DNA of 64,000 nt from Ginsengibacter sp963792025 (GCA_963792025.1 CAWBUS010000004.1:434001-498000); one strand, 5' to 3'. Shown: positions 43,033 through 52,386, counted from the stretch's first letter. Notes: generated by a model not told the origin, from the sequence alone. Numbers and translations: made by a program.

Positions 43033-43324
43033 AAGTTGGCTTTCAATTCTTCGTCATTCAACTACGTCATTCGAATGCGTTGGTTTATTCACAATAACTT
43101 TTTATAAATTCCTAATATCTTTCTATCAATTCTTTTGTAGAAAATAGCTATAAATTTTTTTTCTATTTCAGCTCATTAAATCAATAATTTATTAACTTGT
43201 GTGCTCGTACCAAAAATTTTTTTTGCCTGAATGAGACTTTTCAAACTTTTTTTCGTTACAATTGTACAATCAAATATTTTAATCAAATTCATCTTAAACT
43301 TTTAACACTAAAAAACCTAACGTT

Positions 43325-44188
43325 ATGGCAGATTCAAATACAACTGCAAGTTCCACTGTTAAAGCCACCACTTCGGTTCAGGCGAAAAAATCCAGCAACA
43401 TTATTTCTTTGTTAGCTCCAATAATTTGTATTGTAGCAGGCTATATAATCTGGCGTTTCGTTATCGGGGCAAATGGTAATTTCACCCAGCCAGATACATC
43501 AGGGGGTTTCTGGCCCTCTCATGAGGGTCCGAAAACAAGTATTGCCCGTATGTACCAGGGTGGTATTATAGTTCCTGTTTTAATAGGCTTGTTTTTGATA
43601 GTTTTTACTTTTGTAATTGAAAGATGGCTGACGGTGGCCAAAGCCAATGGTAAAGGTTCAAACGCGGAATTTATAAGAAAAGTGCAATTTTATCTTGCAG
43701 ACAAAAAAGTAGATGCTGCGCTGGCTGAGTGTGACAAGCAAAAAGGTTCCGTAGGTAATGTTATGAAAGCAGGTCTGAGAAAATACAAGGCAATGATAAC
43801 CGAAACAGAACTCGATACAGAACAAAAGGTGCTTGCTATACAAAAAGAAATAGAAGAAGCTACAGCGCTTGAGTTGCCAATGCTTGAAAAAAATCTCGTT
43901 TTCCTTTCTACAATTGCTTCTGTGGCTACCCTGATAGGATTGCTTGGAACGGTGGTTGGTATGATTCGTGCTTTTAGTAACCTGGGTTCTTCTGGCGGTT
44001 CTGAAGCTACCAGACAGTTGTCAGTAGGTATTTCGGAAGCCCTGTATAATACAGCGCTTGGTATTGGAACCTCTGCTTTCGCAATTATATCTTACAATAT
44101 TTTCACTACAAAAATTGATGGTATTACTTATGGCATCGATGAATCAGGCTTTACACTTACGCAAAGCTTTGCTTCTCTCTATAAATAA
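43325..44188 (+). CDS. exbB: ExbB/TolQ/MotA-type proton channel protein
   Basis: A 287-residue protein with three membrane segments (IISLLAPIICIVAGYIIWRF; IVPVLIGLFLIVFTFVI; and the ExbB pair LSTIASVATLIGLLGTVVGMIRAF with ALYNTALGIGTSAFAIISYN). It forms the pentamer around ExbD that uses the proton gradient to energise TonB. An N-terminal extension of ~90 residues with an extra helix is typical of Bacteroidota. The preceding 292 bases (43033-43324) hold no gene I can support. First gene of exbB-exbD-exbD-tonB. Confidence 0.92.
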   Translation: MADSNTTASSTVKATTSVQAKKSSNIISLLAPIICIVAGYIIWRFVIGANGNFTQPDTSGGFWPSHEGPKTSIARMYQGGIIVPVLIGLFLIVFTFVIERWLTVAKANGKGSNAEFIRKVQFYLADKKVDAALAECDKQKGSVGNVMKAGLRKYKAMITETELDTEQKVLAIQKEIEEATALELPMLEKNLVFLSTIASVATLIGLLGTVVGMIRAFSNLGSSGGSEATRQLSVGISEALYNTALGIGTSAFAIISYNIFTTKIDGITYGIDESGFTLTQSFASLYK

Positions 44189-44250
44189 TTCTAATATTTT
44201 TTTATGGAAATAGCCAGGAATTGAATCTATTTATTAATAAAAATTAAATA

Positions 44251-44901
44251 ATGGGAAGAGCTAAAATAAAACGCGGGAGCACCAATGTTGACATGACAGC
44301 GATGTGCGACGTAGCGTTTCTCTTGTTATCTTTCTTCATCCTTACAGGCCAGTTTAAGCCTTCTGAAGCCGTTGAGGTATCGCCTCCCAGTTCTGTATCA
44401 AACCTACATGCTCCTCAGAAAGATGCGTTCCTGGTTTCAATTGATAAGGACAATAGGGTGTTCCTAAGTCTTACTGACGACATTAAAGGAGATATATGGG
44501 ATGAATTAGTTGCTGAAAAAAACATGAAAGTTACGCCGGAGGATAGAAAAGATTTTATGGGTACGGATTACATAGGAGTTCCGTTTAGCCAACTCCTTGA
44601 ATTTATAAAGATTCCCTCCGACGATAAAAAGAATGTAAAGATGCCCGGAATACCTACAGATAGTACAAATAACGAATTGAAGGATTGGATACAGGCTGCC
44701 GCTACGGCAGGCGCAGGTAAAAAGTTGAATTTCCTTATTAAAGGAGATAATAATTCGAAATTCCCTGCTTTTGGAAGTGTAATAGATGCTTTTAAGAAAA
44801 ATGATATTTACAAATACAACCTTGTAACAAATGCAGAGGACGTGCCTCCGGGAACTGTATTATACGAGGAAAATTTAAAAGCACAGAGGGAAGGCAAATA
44901 G
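44251..44901 (+). CDS. exbD: ExbD-type biopolymer transport protein (long form)
   Basis: A 216-residue ExbD with the single N-terminal helix and proton-carrying Asp in DMTAMCDVAFLLLSFFILTG. The periplasmic domain has an insertion (about 90-140) that makes it longer than the usual ~140 residues. It likely forms the dimer with the next ExbD within the ExbB pentamer. Confidence 0.9.
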   Translation: MGRAKIKRGSTNVDMTAMCDVAFLLLSFFILTGQFKPSEAVEVSPPSSVSNLHAPQKDAFLVSIDKDNRVFLSLTDDIKGDIWDELVAEKNMKVTPEDRKDFMGTDYIGVPFSQLLEFIKIPSDDKKNVKMPGIPTDSTNNELKDWIQAAATAGAGKKLNFLIKGDNNSKFPAFGSVIDAFKKNDIYKYNLVTNAEDVPPGTVLYEENLKAQREGK

Positions 44902-44944
44902 CATTGCAAAAAATAAATTCGTTTAACATTAAAAATATTTTGTC

Positions 44945-45475
44945 ATGGCAGAAATGGAAGTAAAATCGGGTGGCGGCCACAAAGGACCCGGTGTTAAAAA
45001 AGGTAAAAAGCTTTCGACGAGGGTAGACCTAACACCAATGGTGGACCTTGGCTTTTTGCTAATTACATTTTTCATTTTCACAACAACATTAGCTGAACCG
45101 ACTTCAATGAATTTGGCGATGCCTAAGGATACCAAAGACCCAAACCAGGAAAACAAAGTAAAGGAATCCGGTTCATTAACTTTAATGCTTGGTAAAGGAA
45201 ACGTAATCTACTATTACTATGGTAATGATCCTACAAAGATGCAGACGACCGGATACAAGGATGTAAGAAAATTAATACTGGATAAAAAGAAATCAACACC
45301 TGTAGAAGACCTTTTTATAATCATTAAACCAGATAAAGATGCAACCTACAAAAATGCAGTTGATGTGTTAGATGAAATGACTATCGATGATATAGGAAGG
45401 TATGCAATGGTTGACCCGACGCCTGATGAATATAGATTAATTCAACAGACAGAAACTGCCGGTGGAGTGAAATAA
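44945..45475 (+). CDS. exbD: ExbD-type biopolymer transport protein
   Basis: A 176-residue ExbD with RVDLTPMVDLGFLLITFFIF (the Asp of the proton path) and a periplasmic domain (DLFIIIKPDKDATYKNAVDVLDEM). It differs from the preceding ExbD and closely resembles the third one at 46472. The basic, glycine-rich start (GGGHKGPGVKKGKK) faces the cytoplasm. Confidence 0.92.
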   Translation: MAEMEVKSGGGHKGPGVKKGKKLSTRVDLTPMVDLGFLLITFFIFTTTLAEPTSMNLAMPKDTKDPNQENKVKESGSLTLMLGKGNVIYYYYGNDPTKMQTTGYKDVRKLILDKKKSTPVEDLFIIIKPDKDATYKNAVDVLDEMTIDDIGRYAMVDPTPDEYRLIQQTETAGGVK

Positions 45476-45519
45476 ATAAATACTGAAAAAAACCTACATA
45501 GGTCTCTAAATAAAATAGT

Positions 45520-46341
45520 ATGGAATCTAATAAAATATTAAAGTCTACTTATTTGGACATTCTTTTTGAAGGTCGAAATAAAGAGTATGGTGCTTACGAC
45601 CTGCGAAATACTTACAACAGGCGAATAAAAATTGCCTTGGCAAGTACAGTTATTATATTGGCGATAATATTTGCAGGTTCAGTAATCGCAGATAAACTTT
45701 CGTCATCAAACAATACCAAAGAAATTAAAACAAAAGAACTGGTAATGGAAGCTGCACCAAATGAACCGCCGCCGCCCCCGCCACCGCCGCCACCGAAATT
45801 ACCGCCACCACCACCTATTGCTACTATTCAGTTTACACCGCCAAAAGTGGTAAAAGATGAGGAAGTTATAAAACCACCACCAGAAGTTAAACAAATTGAA
45901 GAAGCTAAAATTGATGTAAAAACTGTTGAGGGAACTAAAGATCTTGGTATTGTTGCTCCCCCGGTCGAGGACAAAGGAACACAGATAGTTGCGGCGCCAG
46001 CAGCTAAAGAAGATGAAGACAAAGTATTTACTAAGGTTGAAATTGAAGCTTCGTTTCCCGGAGGGCCAGGTGCATGGTCTAAGTATGTCCAAAGGGCCAT
46101 CATGGCGGATATAGATGAATTTACTGAGTCTGATTATGGTACTTGTGTTGTAAAATTTATCGTGGACAAAACCGGCAAGGTGAGCCAGGTTGAAGCAACC
46201 ACGATGAAAGGAACAAAACTTGCGGAGATTGCGACCAACGCTATAAGAAAAGGTCCAAACTGGACGCCCGCTCAACAGAATGGCAGATATGTAAATGCTT
46301 ACCGTTTACAACCTGTTACGCTTACAAATCCTGATCAGTAA
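45520..46341 (+). CDS. tonB: TonB energy transducer (proline-rich)
   Basis: A 273-residue TonB: cytoplasmic STYLDILFEGRNKEYGAYDL, a membrane helix (LASTVIILAIIFAGSVIA), a periplasmic linker with a long run of prolines (about 85-105), and a C-terminal domain with FPGGPGAWSKYVQRAIM and VVKFIVDKTGKVSQVEATT. It bridges inner membrane ExbBD and outer membrane receptors. Follows exbB-exbD-exbD and is closed by a terminator at 46364. Confidence 0.92.
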   Translation: MESNKILKSTYLDILFEGRNKEYGAYDLRNTYNRRIKIALASTVIILAIIFAGSVIADKLSSSNNTKEIKTKELVMEAAPNEPPPPPPPPPPKLPPPPPIATIQFTPPKVVKDEEVIKPPPEVKQIEEAKIDVKTVEGTKDLGIVAPPVEDKGTQIVAAPAAKEDEDKVFTKVEIEASFPGGPGAWSKYVQRAIMADIDEFTESDYGTCVVKFIVDKTGKVSQVEATTMKGTKLAEIATNAIRKGPNWTPAQQNGRYVNAYRLQPVTLTNPDQ

Positions 46342-46363
46342 TTTATTCAAATTATACTTTTTT

Positions 46364-46395
46364 AAAAGAGATGCCCTTGCATCTCTTTTTTTTTC
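46364..46395 (+). terminator. Terminator after tonB
   Basis: AAAAGAGATGC (46364-46374) and GCATCTCTTTT (46379-46389) form an 11-base perfect stem with loop CCTT, then further T residues to 46394. Confidence 0.88.
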
Positions 46396-46471
46396 ATTTT
46401 TTTTAGCTGGATCTTTAGCGGATTTAATTGATTATGAAATCTTCGCATTTGTGCATCTAATTAAAAAAACT

Positions 46472-46954
46472 ATGGCACAGATCGAAGAAAATAATCGTAG
46501 CAAATCGAATAAATATTTAAAACGTAAATCGGTAAGAGTTGATCTTACACCCATGGTAGACTTGGGATTTTTGCTGATAACTTTTTTTATATTAACCACA
46601 TGTCTTTCAGATCCAACAATTGCGAATCTCGCTTTACCAAAAGAAAGTATAATTAAAACTTTTGTAAAAGCAAACGCTACACTAACGCTTTTGCTTATCC
46701 GAAACGATTCGATTAAATATTTTGAAGGGCCTGATCAAAACGATGATGTCAGTAAATACTGTACATTTCAAAATCTTCGCTCAGTTATCCAGGAAAAACA
46801 AAAAAAAGTTACCTCGGTCTTGGGTAGTCGTCTAGAAACAGTATTGATTATTTATCCTGGTGACCAGTCAACATATAAAAATTTTATAGATGCCCTTGAT
46901 GAAATTCAAATAAATGATATAAGACACTATTTTGTTATGAATACGCAAAACTAA
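46472..46954 (+). CDS. ExbD-type protein, third copy
   Basis: From the ATG at 46472 the protein has 160 residues and resembles the ExbD at 44945: RVDLTPMVDLGFLLITFFIL and TVLIIYPGDQSTYKNFIDALDEI. An open frame extends up to 46295, but it would overlap tonB and run through the terminator, so I reject it. Lying beyond the terminator, it is probably expressed separately and is a tandem duplicate that has diverged, including an unusual Cys in the helix (TTCLSDPT). Confidence 0.85.
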   Translation: MAQIEENNRSKSNKYLKRKSVRVDLTPMVDLGFLLITFFILTTCLSDPTIANLALPKESIIKTFVKANATLTLLLIRNDSIKYFEGPDQNDDVSKYCTFQNLRSVIQEKQKKVTSVLGSRLETVLIIYPGDQSTYKNFIDALDEIQINDIRHYFVMNTQN

Positions 46955-47020
46955 CGGTGGCCGCCTTATTTGATTCATTGCCATCACAATCTTCATGTTA
47001 AATGGCTGAAAACGCTTTCT

Positions 47021-47028
47021 TATCTTTA
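47021..47028 (+). promoter_or_regulatory. -7-like box directly before mnmE
   Basis: TATCTTTA (one mismatch to TAnnTTTG) followed by CAGC and the ATG at 47033. Same arrangement as at rlmN and acyP, consistent with a leaderless mRNA. Confidence 0.35.
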
Positions 47029-47032
47029 CAGC

Positions 47033-48418
47033 ATGCATGGAAAATTTTCCGAATGGGAGGATACTATTGTGGCAATTGCTACGCCGCCCGGTATTGGGGC
47101 AATAGGAGTAATACGCCTTAGTGGCAATAAATCATTTGAAATAATTAATAATGTTTTTCCATCTAAAGACCTTTCAGTTCAGCCGGCTAATACGTTGCAC
47201 GTTGGATATCTAAAGGATGGTGAAACAATAATTGACGAGGTCGTTATTTCAATTTTTAAAGCTCCTGCCTCATATACTGGTGAAGACGTAATTGAAATTA
47301 GTTGTCACGGATCTCCTTACATACAACATCAGGCAATCAATGCCCTTATCCATTATGGCGCACGTCTTGCAAAGGCGGGAGAATTTACTCAAAGAGCTTT
47401 TCTCAATGGCAAACTCGATCTTACTCAGGCCGAAGCAGTTGCTGATCTTATTACAAGTAATACAACGGCATCTCAAAACGCGGCATTAAAGAATATGAGA
47501 GGAGGCTTCTCTTCTATTCTAAAAGAAATGCGGGAACGCCTCATTCAATTTTCTGCTTTAATTGAACTGGAACTGGATTTTAGTGAAGAAGACCTTGAGT
47601 TTGCTGACAGGAAAAAATTTCTTGAGCTTTTGGATGAAGTCAGTGTAACAGTAAAAAAATTATTGGAATCGTTTCAACTCGGCAATGTAATAAAAAATGG
47701 CGTGAGTGTTGCGATTGTTGGCAGCCCTAATGCGGGTAAATCAACTTTACTAAACACGCTCCTTAATGAGAACAGGGCTATTGTAAGCGAGATTGCAGGC
47801 ACTACAAGAGACACAATAGAGGAGATCATTAATATAAATGGAATTTTATTCAGGTTGATTGATACTGCCGGTATTCGTGAACATTCACAGGACATCATTG
47901 AAAACATGGGTGTTTTAAAAAGCAAAGAAAAAATTCAACTGGCGGATATTGTATTGTATTTATTTGACATTAATGAATCGAATGAAGATGAAATAATTTC
48001 TTTTATCCAGGAAATTGAAAAGCAAAACAATAATGTAATAGCTGTTGCAAACAAAATAGATTGCAGTGATGAAAAATTATTGCAACGTTTTAAAGAGCAT
48101 ATGCAAGAAGTTCTTTTTATTTCAGCAAAAATGGATACTGGTGTTGGATTGCTCAAAGAAAAATTATTCAACGTCGTGGTCGGTAATTCTAATTTATCAG
48201 AAAACGTAGTTCTTACAAACGCACGTCATTACGCTGCACTGAATAAAGTTCAGGCTTCTCTTGATGAAATAAAAAAAGGAATTGAAAATAGAATATCCGG
48301 AGACTTACTTTCATCCGATATTCGCCGATGCCTACATTATATTGGAGAAATTACCGGCGAAATATCGAATGAAGATATGCTTGATTATATATTTAGTAAG
48401 TTTTGTATCGGCAAATAA
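47033..48418 (+). CDS. mnmE: tRNA modification GTPase MnmE
   Basis: A 461-residue GTPase that with MnmG installs the carboxymethylaminomethyl group on U34 of certain tRNAs. The N-terminal folate-binding domain starts EDTIVAIATPPGIGAIGVIRLSG. The G domain shows GSPNAGKSTLLN (G1), IAGTTRDT (G2), DTAGIRE (G3) and NKIDCSDE (G4). The last residues KFCIGK hold the catalytic C-terminal motif. A reading from 46970 adds 21 unlike residues, so the ATG at 47033 is preferred. Confidence 0.95.
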   Translation: MHGKFSEWEDTIVAIATPPGIGAIGVIRLSGNKSFEIINNVFPSKDLSVQPANTLHVGYLKDGETIIDEVVISIFKAPASYTGEDVIEISCHGSPYIQHQAINALIHYGARLAKAGEFTQRAFLNGKLDLTQAEAVADLITSNTTASQNAALKNMRGGFSSILKEMRERLIQFSALIELELDFSEEDLEFADRKKFLELLDEVSVTVKKLLESFQLGNVIKNGVSVAIVGSPNAGKSTLLNTLLNENRAIVSEIAGTTRDTIEEIININGILFRLIDTAGIREHSQDIIENMGVLKSKEKIQLADIVLYLFDINESNEDEIISFIQEIEKQNNNVIAVANKIDCSDEKLLQRFKEHMQEVLFISAKMDTGVGLLKEKLFNVVVGNSNLSENVVLTNARHYAALNKVQASLDEIKKGIENRISGDLLSSDIRRCLHYIGEITGEISNEDMLDYIFSKFCIGK

Positions 48419-48476
48419 TTTTCAACTTGCAAAAAATGATTTTTAGAATTTAATGATTCAGATCGAAACCTAAATA

Positions 48477-48590
48477 ATGGATATGCCATCACGGTTTGTT
48501 GCAAACTGTTTCAGTACTATACTAAAATCAGATAAATGGTGTGCAGATAAGAAGTGGAAGGCTATGGCAAGCGAAAAATCTAAAAAGTAA
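48477..48590 (+). CDS. Possible 37-codon small protein before galK
   Basis: The frame encodes a short basic peptide beginning MDMPSRFVANCFSTIL and ending with WKAMASEKSKK, with stop 12 bases before galK. It has a sensible mix of codons but no family I recognise. It could be a leader peptide, a small protein, or chance. Low confidence. Confidence 0.2.
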   Translation: MDMPSRFVANCFSTILKSDKWCADKKWKAMASEKSKK

Positions 48591-48602
48591 CTAAAAAAAA
48601 TA

Positions 48603-49781
48603 ATGATTGAATTAAATACAATCCACCAAGCTATCGCCGAAAAGGTGTCACAAAAATTTGAAGAATTATTTGGCACTAAGCCTGTCGTAGTGCGTTCGCC
48701 CGGGCGCATCAACATTATTGGTGAACATACCGATTATAATGAAGGCTTTGTGCTACCCGCAGCGATTGATAAGGCTGCGTATATTGCTATGTCACTACGG
48801 AATGATGATGAAATACATTTAATGGCCATGGATCTTAATGAAACATTTTCTATTTCAATAAATGATTTGAGGCCAGTTGGAGATATCAGTTGGCCCAATT
48901 ATATTTTGGGAGCTGCTGATCAATTTCGAAAAAAGGGAATTGCACTAAAAGGATTTAATGCAATACTAACAAGTGATGTGCCAATTGGCGCCGGGCTTTC
49001 TTCATCAGCTGCGGTAGAATGTGCTACTACATTTGCTTCGAATGAATTACTACAAACAAAATTCGACAGGCTTGAAATGGTAAAAATGGCTCAGAAAGCG
49101 GAACATGAATATGCAGGTGTAATGTGCGGCATTATGGATCAGTTTGCTTCAATGATGGGTAAAAAAGATCACGTGATAAAATTAGATTGCCGTTCACTGG
49201 ATTATGAATACGTACCTTTTAAACTCGAAGGAATAAAAATACTCCTGTTAGATACTAACGTTAAACATTCGCTCGCTTCTTCAGAATATAATACAAGGCG
49301 TAAAGAATGCGGACAGGCAGTTGAATGGATAAAAGAGCATGAACCAAAAGTTAATTCATTGCGTGACGCAACAGAAGCGATGCTTGATAAGTATGTATTG
49401 CCAAAAGATAAATTGATTGATAGGCGAAGCCGTTTTATTGTGCAGGAGATTAATCGGTTACAAGCAGGCTGCGAAGATTTACGAAGAGGCGACATCGATG
49501 CGCTAGGAAAAAAAATGTTTGCCACTCATGATGGCTTAAGTAAAATGTATGAAGTTAGTTGCGTTGAACTTGATTATTTGGTTGATTTTGTCAGGACTAA
49601 TAAATCAGTGATTGGTGCAAGAATGATGGGGGGAGGATTTGGCGGCTGCGTTATAAATCTTGTAAAAGAAACAGCAATCAACAAACTTGTGGAAGCCCTT
49701 GCTCCCGCTTACGAAAAAAAGATGGGATTACCACTTACTTATTATATAGCATCAATAGAAAACGGAACTGAAATCATTTAA
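48603..49781 (+). CDS. galK: Galactokinase
   Basis: A 392-residue GHMP kinase that phosphorylates galactose at C1 in the Leloir pathway. The galactokinase signature GRINIIGEHTDYNEGFVLPAA is complete, the ATP loop is PIGAGLSSSAAVE, and the substrate-binding CGIMDQFASMMGKKDHVIKLDCRS and MMGGGFGGC follow. No galT or galE in the window. Start at 48603 agrees with the typical N-terminus. Confidence 0.95.
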   Translation: MIELNTIHQAIAEKVSQKFEELFGTKPVVVRSPGRINIIGEHTDYNEGFVLPAAIDKAAYIAMSLRNDDEIHLMAMDLNETFSISINDLRPVGDISWPNYILGAADQFRKKGIALKGFNAILTSDVPIGAGLSSSAAVECATTFASNELLQTKFDRLEMVKMAQKAEHEYAGVMCGIMDQFASMMGKKDHVIKLDCRSLDYEYVPFKLEGIKILLLDTNVKHSLASSEYNTRRKECGQAVEWIKEHEPKVNSLRDATEAMLDKYVLPKDKLIDRRSRFIVQEINRLQAGCEDLRRGDIDALGKKMFATHDGLSKMYEVSCVELDYLVDFVRTNKSVIGARMMGGGFGGCVINLVKETAINKLVEALAPAYEKKMGLPLTYYIASIENGTEII

Positions 49782-49830
49782 CCGTTATAGTTAGGCTATA
49801 TATTCTATTTTATTTCAGAATGGCATCTCA

Positions 49831-50676
49831 TCAATTTGCAAGCCCGTTTCTTAAAAAATTTTTCACTTCTTCACGAAACCATACCGGAGCATCATACATA
49901 ATAAAATGTTTCGTGGGAGCTATAAGAATAAGTTTATTGGTAAGGTTACCATATTCATCATCAAGCAATTTTTTGGAAAGCTCCGTTGTTCTGAAGTTGC
50001 TTCCTAAAATAAGAACGGGAATATTGATTTTTGAAATTGCATTTCTTAAATCGATCGCACTTAGTTCTGCATAAACAGAACTAAGTGTTTTACGGTCACT
50101 TGCCACAGTCCAATTTGTAATAAGCCTGGCATGGGCTGCATCTTTTACCATGTTGCGCATTGCTTTGAACTGGTTCGCTTCAAATTCCTTTGCAGGCATA
50201 TTTGCAAAATTGTACGCTATAGTTTCTGCGTTGTAAGCTGGTGCCTCTCTGATATCTATTGAAGAAGTTGTAGGAGAAATGTACGGAACGCCATCAACAC
50301 AAAGAATTTTCGAAAACAACGATGGCTGTTCACTTGCTGCCCACAAACTCATGAAGGCGCCAAGGCCGTGTCCGATGAGAACCGGCTTATCGAGATGATT
50401 TTGTCTTACGTATTGTATCAATTCATTTTTTACAGTTTTAAGGACCGGTGTATCAATGGGTGGTACACCAGCAAAACCCGCCAGCGTTAGCACATGCAGC
50501 TGATATTTGCCCTTCAGCGCATCAACAGTTGATTTCCAAACATCGCCACTGCACGCATACCCGGGAATAAGAATAATGGGCTGCCCTATTCCATATACTT
50601 CAACCTTAAATGCTTTTTGTTGGCAATAGGCATTCATTACCGATAGCATCATAATAGAAAGAAATATTTTTTTCAT
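49831..50676 (-). CDS. Secreted alpha/beta-hydrolase-fold protein lacking the nucleophile
   Basis: A 281-residue protein with a signal peptide (MKKIFLSIMMLSVMNAYCQQ) and a clear alpha/beta-hydrolase fold: QPIILIPGYACSGDVWKSTV (oxyanion loop), then the nucleophile elbow, and a C-terminal His in LIAPTKHFIMYDAP. The elbow reads IGHGLGA, so the serine of GxSxG is glycine at residue 104 (codon GGC, 50365-50367; AGC would be serine). As written the enzyme should be inactive as a classic esterase. It may be a binding protein or the base may be an error. Confidence 0.8.
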   Translation of the reverse strand: MKKIFLSIMMLSVMNAYCQQKAFKVEVYGIGQPIILIPGYACSGDVWKSTVDALKGKYQLHVLTLAGFAGVPPIDTPVLKTVKNELIQYVRQNHLDKPVLIGHGLGAFMSLWAASEQPSLFSKILCVDGVPYISPTTSSIDIREAPAYNAETIAYNFANMPAKEFEANQFKAMRNMVKDAAHARLITNWTVASDRKTLSSVYAELSAIDLRNAISKINIPVLILGSNFRTTELSKKLLDDEYGNLTNKLILIAPTKHFIMYDAPVWFREEVKNFLRNGLAN

Positions 50677-50827
50677 TTTTTATATTATTGGTTGAATACT
50701 CAAAGTTTAGCTTTGTTGCAAACTATTGCAAATATTTTTTTAAATCTGAAATATTAAGATGTTTAAAAGTCCGTAATAAAATTCATTGCTGCGAATTGTA
50801 ATAATTATGATTAACATCATCTCTATT

Positions 50828-50855
50828 TTGGTTGGTTGGCTCATCTTTATCTTTA
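50828..50855 (+). promoter_or_regulatory. Promoter of acyP, close to the ATG
   Basis: TTG (50828-50830), a 17-base spacer, then TATCTTTA (50848-50855), one mismatch from the -7 consensus. Only four bases separate it from the ATG at 50860, so transcription would start at or near the start codon. Confidence 0.45.
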
Positions 50856-50859
50856 CAAA

Positions 50860-51129
50860 ATGAAAACGATTCATTTAGAAATTTCAGGGAAAGTCCAAGG
50901 CGTTTTTTTTCGGGCTTCAGCAGAAGAAATAGCGAAACTTCATAAAATCTCTGGTTGGATAAGAAATACACGTGACAAAAAGGTTGAAGCGCTAATAACT
51001 GGCGCGGATGAAGATATTCAAAAGTTTATTGAGTGGTGCAAACAAGGGCCTGACAAAGCAATGGTGCAAGATGTTTCAATTACCAATAAAGCATTGGAAA
51101 TCTTTAATAGATTTGAGGTAATAAGATAA
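50860..51129 (+). CDS. acyP: Acylphosphatase
   Basis: An 89-residue acylphosphatase, which hydrolyses acyl phosphates. Catalytic Arg and Asn are in GKVQGVFFRASAEEIAK and ISGWIRNTRDKKVEA. FFR replaces the more common GFR, a mild change that keeps the Arg. I chose the ATG at 50860; the in-frame ATG at 50836 would lie inside the promoter. Confidence 0.92.
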   Translation: MKTIHLEISGKVQGVFFRASAEEIAKLHKISGWIRNTRDKKVEALITGADEDIQKFIEWCKQGPDKAMVQDVSITNKALEIFNRFEVIR

Positions 51130-51243
51130 ACGCATTTGATAGCCATCTGCTTTTTAATAATTTACTTTTTTTAAGATTTACTATCCTAAATTGTAACTCT
51201 TATTGTTATGTATATTTATTCAATGATAAAATTTAATAAAATT

Positions 51244-52368
51244 ATGAAGCGATCAATTGTTTTTATTTTTCTTTTAAGCTCTTTGTATGGTACTTCACAA
51301 AACTTTTACCTGTTGATTGGAACCTATACGGGAACAGGAAGCAAGGGCGTATATGTTTATAATTTCAATGCTCAAACCGGTAAAGCAACATGGGTGAGTA
51401 ACACAGATTCCTCAACCAATCCATCTTATATTACTTTATCTCATAGCGGAAATCTTCTATACGCAGTAAACGAAACCGGTGGTGCCAAACCAGGAAAAGT
51501 AAGTGCTTATTCATTCAACAGGAAAAATGGAAATCTTACCTATTTAAATACGGAATTATCAGGAGGGGATGACCCTTGTTATGTTGCAGTAAGTAACAAT
51601 GATAAATGGATTGCGGTTGCCAATTATTCCGGGGGAAACGTTTCGGTTTTGCCCATTAATAAAAATGGTTCACTTCGGCCTATAAGCCAGTTAATACAAG
51701 ACGAGGGAAGTAGCTTCAATAAGGATCGCCAGGAAAAAGCACATGTTCATGAATCCGTTTTCTCGCCGGATTATACTTATTTATTTACACCTGATTTGGG
51801 AACCGATAAAGTGATGATTTACCAATTTAATTCATCACTTTCTAAACCACTTCATCCATCTTCACCTGCGTTTGTGATCACTCCTCCCGGAAGTGGGCCA
51901 AGGCATATAACATTTTCCCCAAATAAAAAATTTGCATACCTCATTCATGAGTTAAGCGGTACTGTAACTGCATACAGTTACCACATGGGAAAACTGAAGG
52001 AAATTCAGGAACTGCCGACGCATCCTGAAGGATTTAAAGGCGTAATCGGCAGCGCAGAAGTCTTTGTATCTCCTGATAACAAATTTCTTTATGCTTCCAA
52101 CAGGGGAGATGAAAATAACATTACCATTTTTTCTATTAATTCTGTTACGGGAAAATTGAAACTCATCGGATATCAATCCGTTTTTGGGAAAGCTCCGCGA
52201 AATTTTATAATAGATCCTACTGGAAATTATTTACTGGTTGCCAACCAGGATAGCGACAACATTGTAATCTTTAAACGTGATAAGAAGACAGGCCTTTTAA
52301 CTGCAACCCAAAACCAGATTAAACTACCTAAGCCGGTTTGTTTACAAATCGTTAAAATAAATAAGTAG
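51244..52368 (+). CDS. Secreted lactonase-family beta-propeller (6-phosphogluconolactonase type)
   Basis: A 374-residue protein from the ATG at 51244 (signal peptide MKRSIVFIFLLSSLYGTSQ). It shows the 7-blade lactonase repeats: YLLIGTYTGTGSKGVYVYNFN, SYITLSHSGNLLYAVNETGG, HVHESVFSPDYTYLFTPDLG, GPRHITFSPNKKFAYLIHE and FLYASNRGDENNITIF. Cytoplasmic relatives hydrolyse 6-phosphogluconolactone; a secreted one in Bacteroidota probably acts on another lactone or sugar acid. A longer frame from 51208 adds residues before the signal. A weak hairpin at 52387-52404 follows. Confidence 0.85.
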   Translation: MKRSIVFIFLLSSLYGTSQNFYLLIGTYTGTGSKGVYVYNFNAQTGKATWVSNTDSSTNPSYITLSHSGNLLYAVNETGGAKPGKVSAYSFNRKNGNLTYLNTELSGGDDPCYVAVSNNDKWIAVANYSGGNVSVLPINKNGSLRPISQLIQDEGSSFNKDRQEKAHVHESVFSPDYTYLFTPDLGTDKVMIYQFNSSLSKPLHPSSPAFVITPPGSGPRHITFSPNKKFAYLIHELSGTVTAYSYHMGKLKEIQELPTHPEGFKGVIGSAEVFVSPDNKFLYASNRGDENNITIFSINSVTGKLKLIGYQSVFGKAPRNFIIDPTGNYLLVANQDSDNIVIFKRDKKTGLLTATQNQIKLPKPVCLQIVKINK

Positions 52369-52386
52369 CTAAACATTGCATTGTTG

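Noticed and set aside
46295..46471. 59-codon N-terminal extension of the third ExbD
   Set aside because: Overlaps the end of tonB and crosses a strong terminator; residues do not match ExbD starts.
46970..47032. Extended N-terminus of MnmE
   Set aside because: Adds 21 residues (MIHCHHNLHV onward) unlike the family and lies across the -7-like box.
48470..48715. 81-codon minus-strand open frame
   Set aside because: Antisense to the galK start and its upstream region; no family and no promoter of its own.
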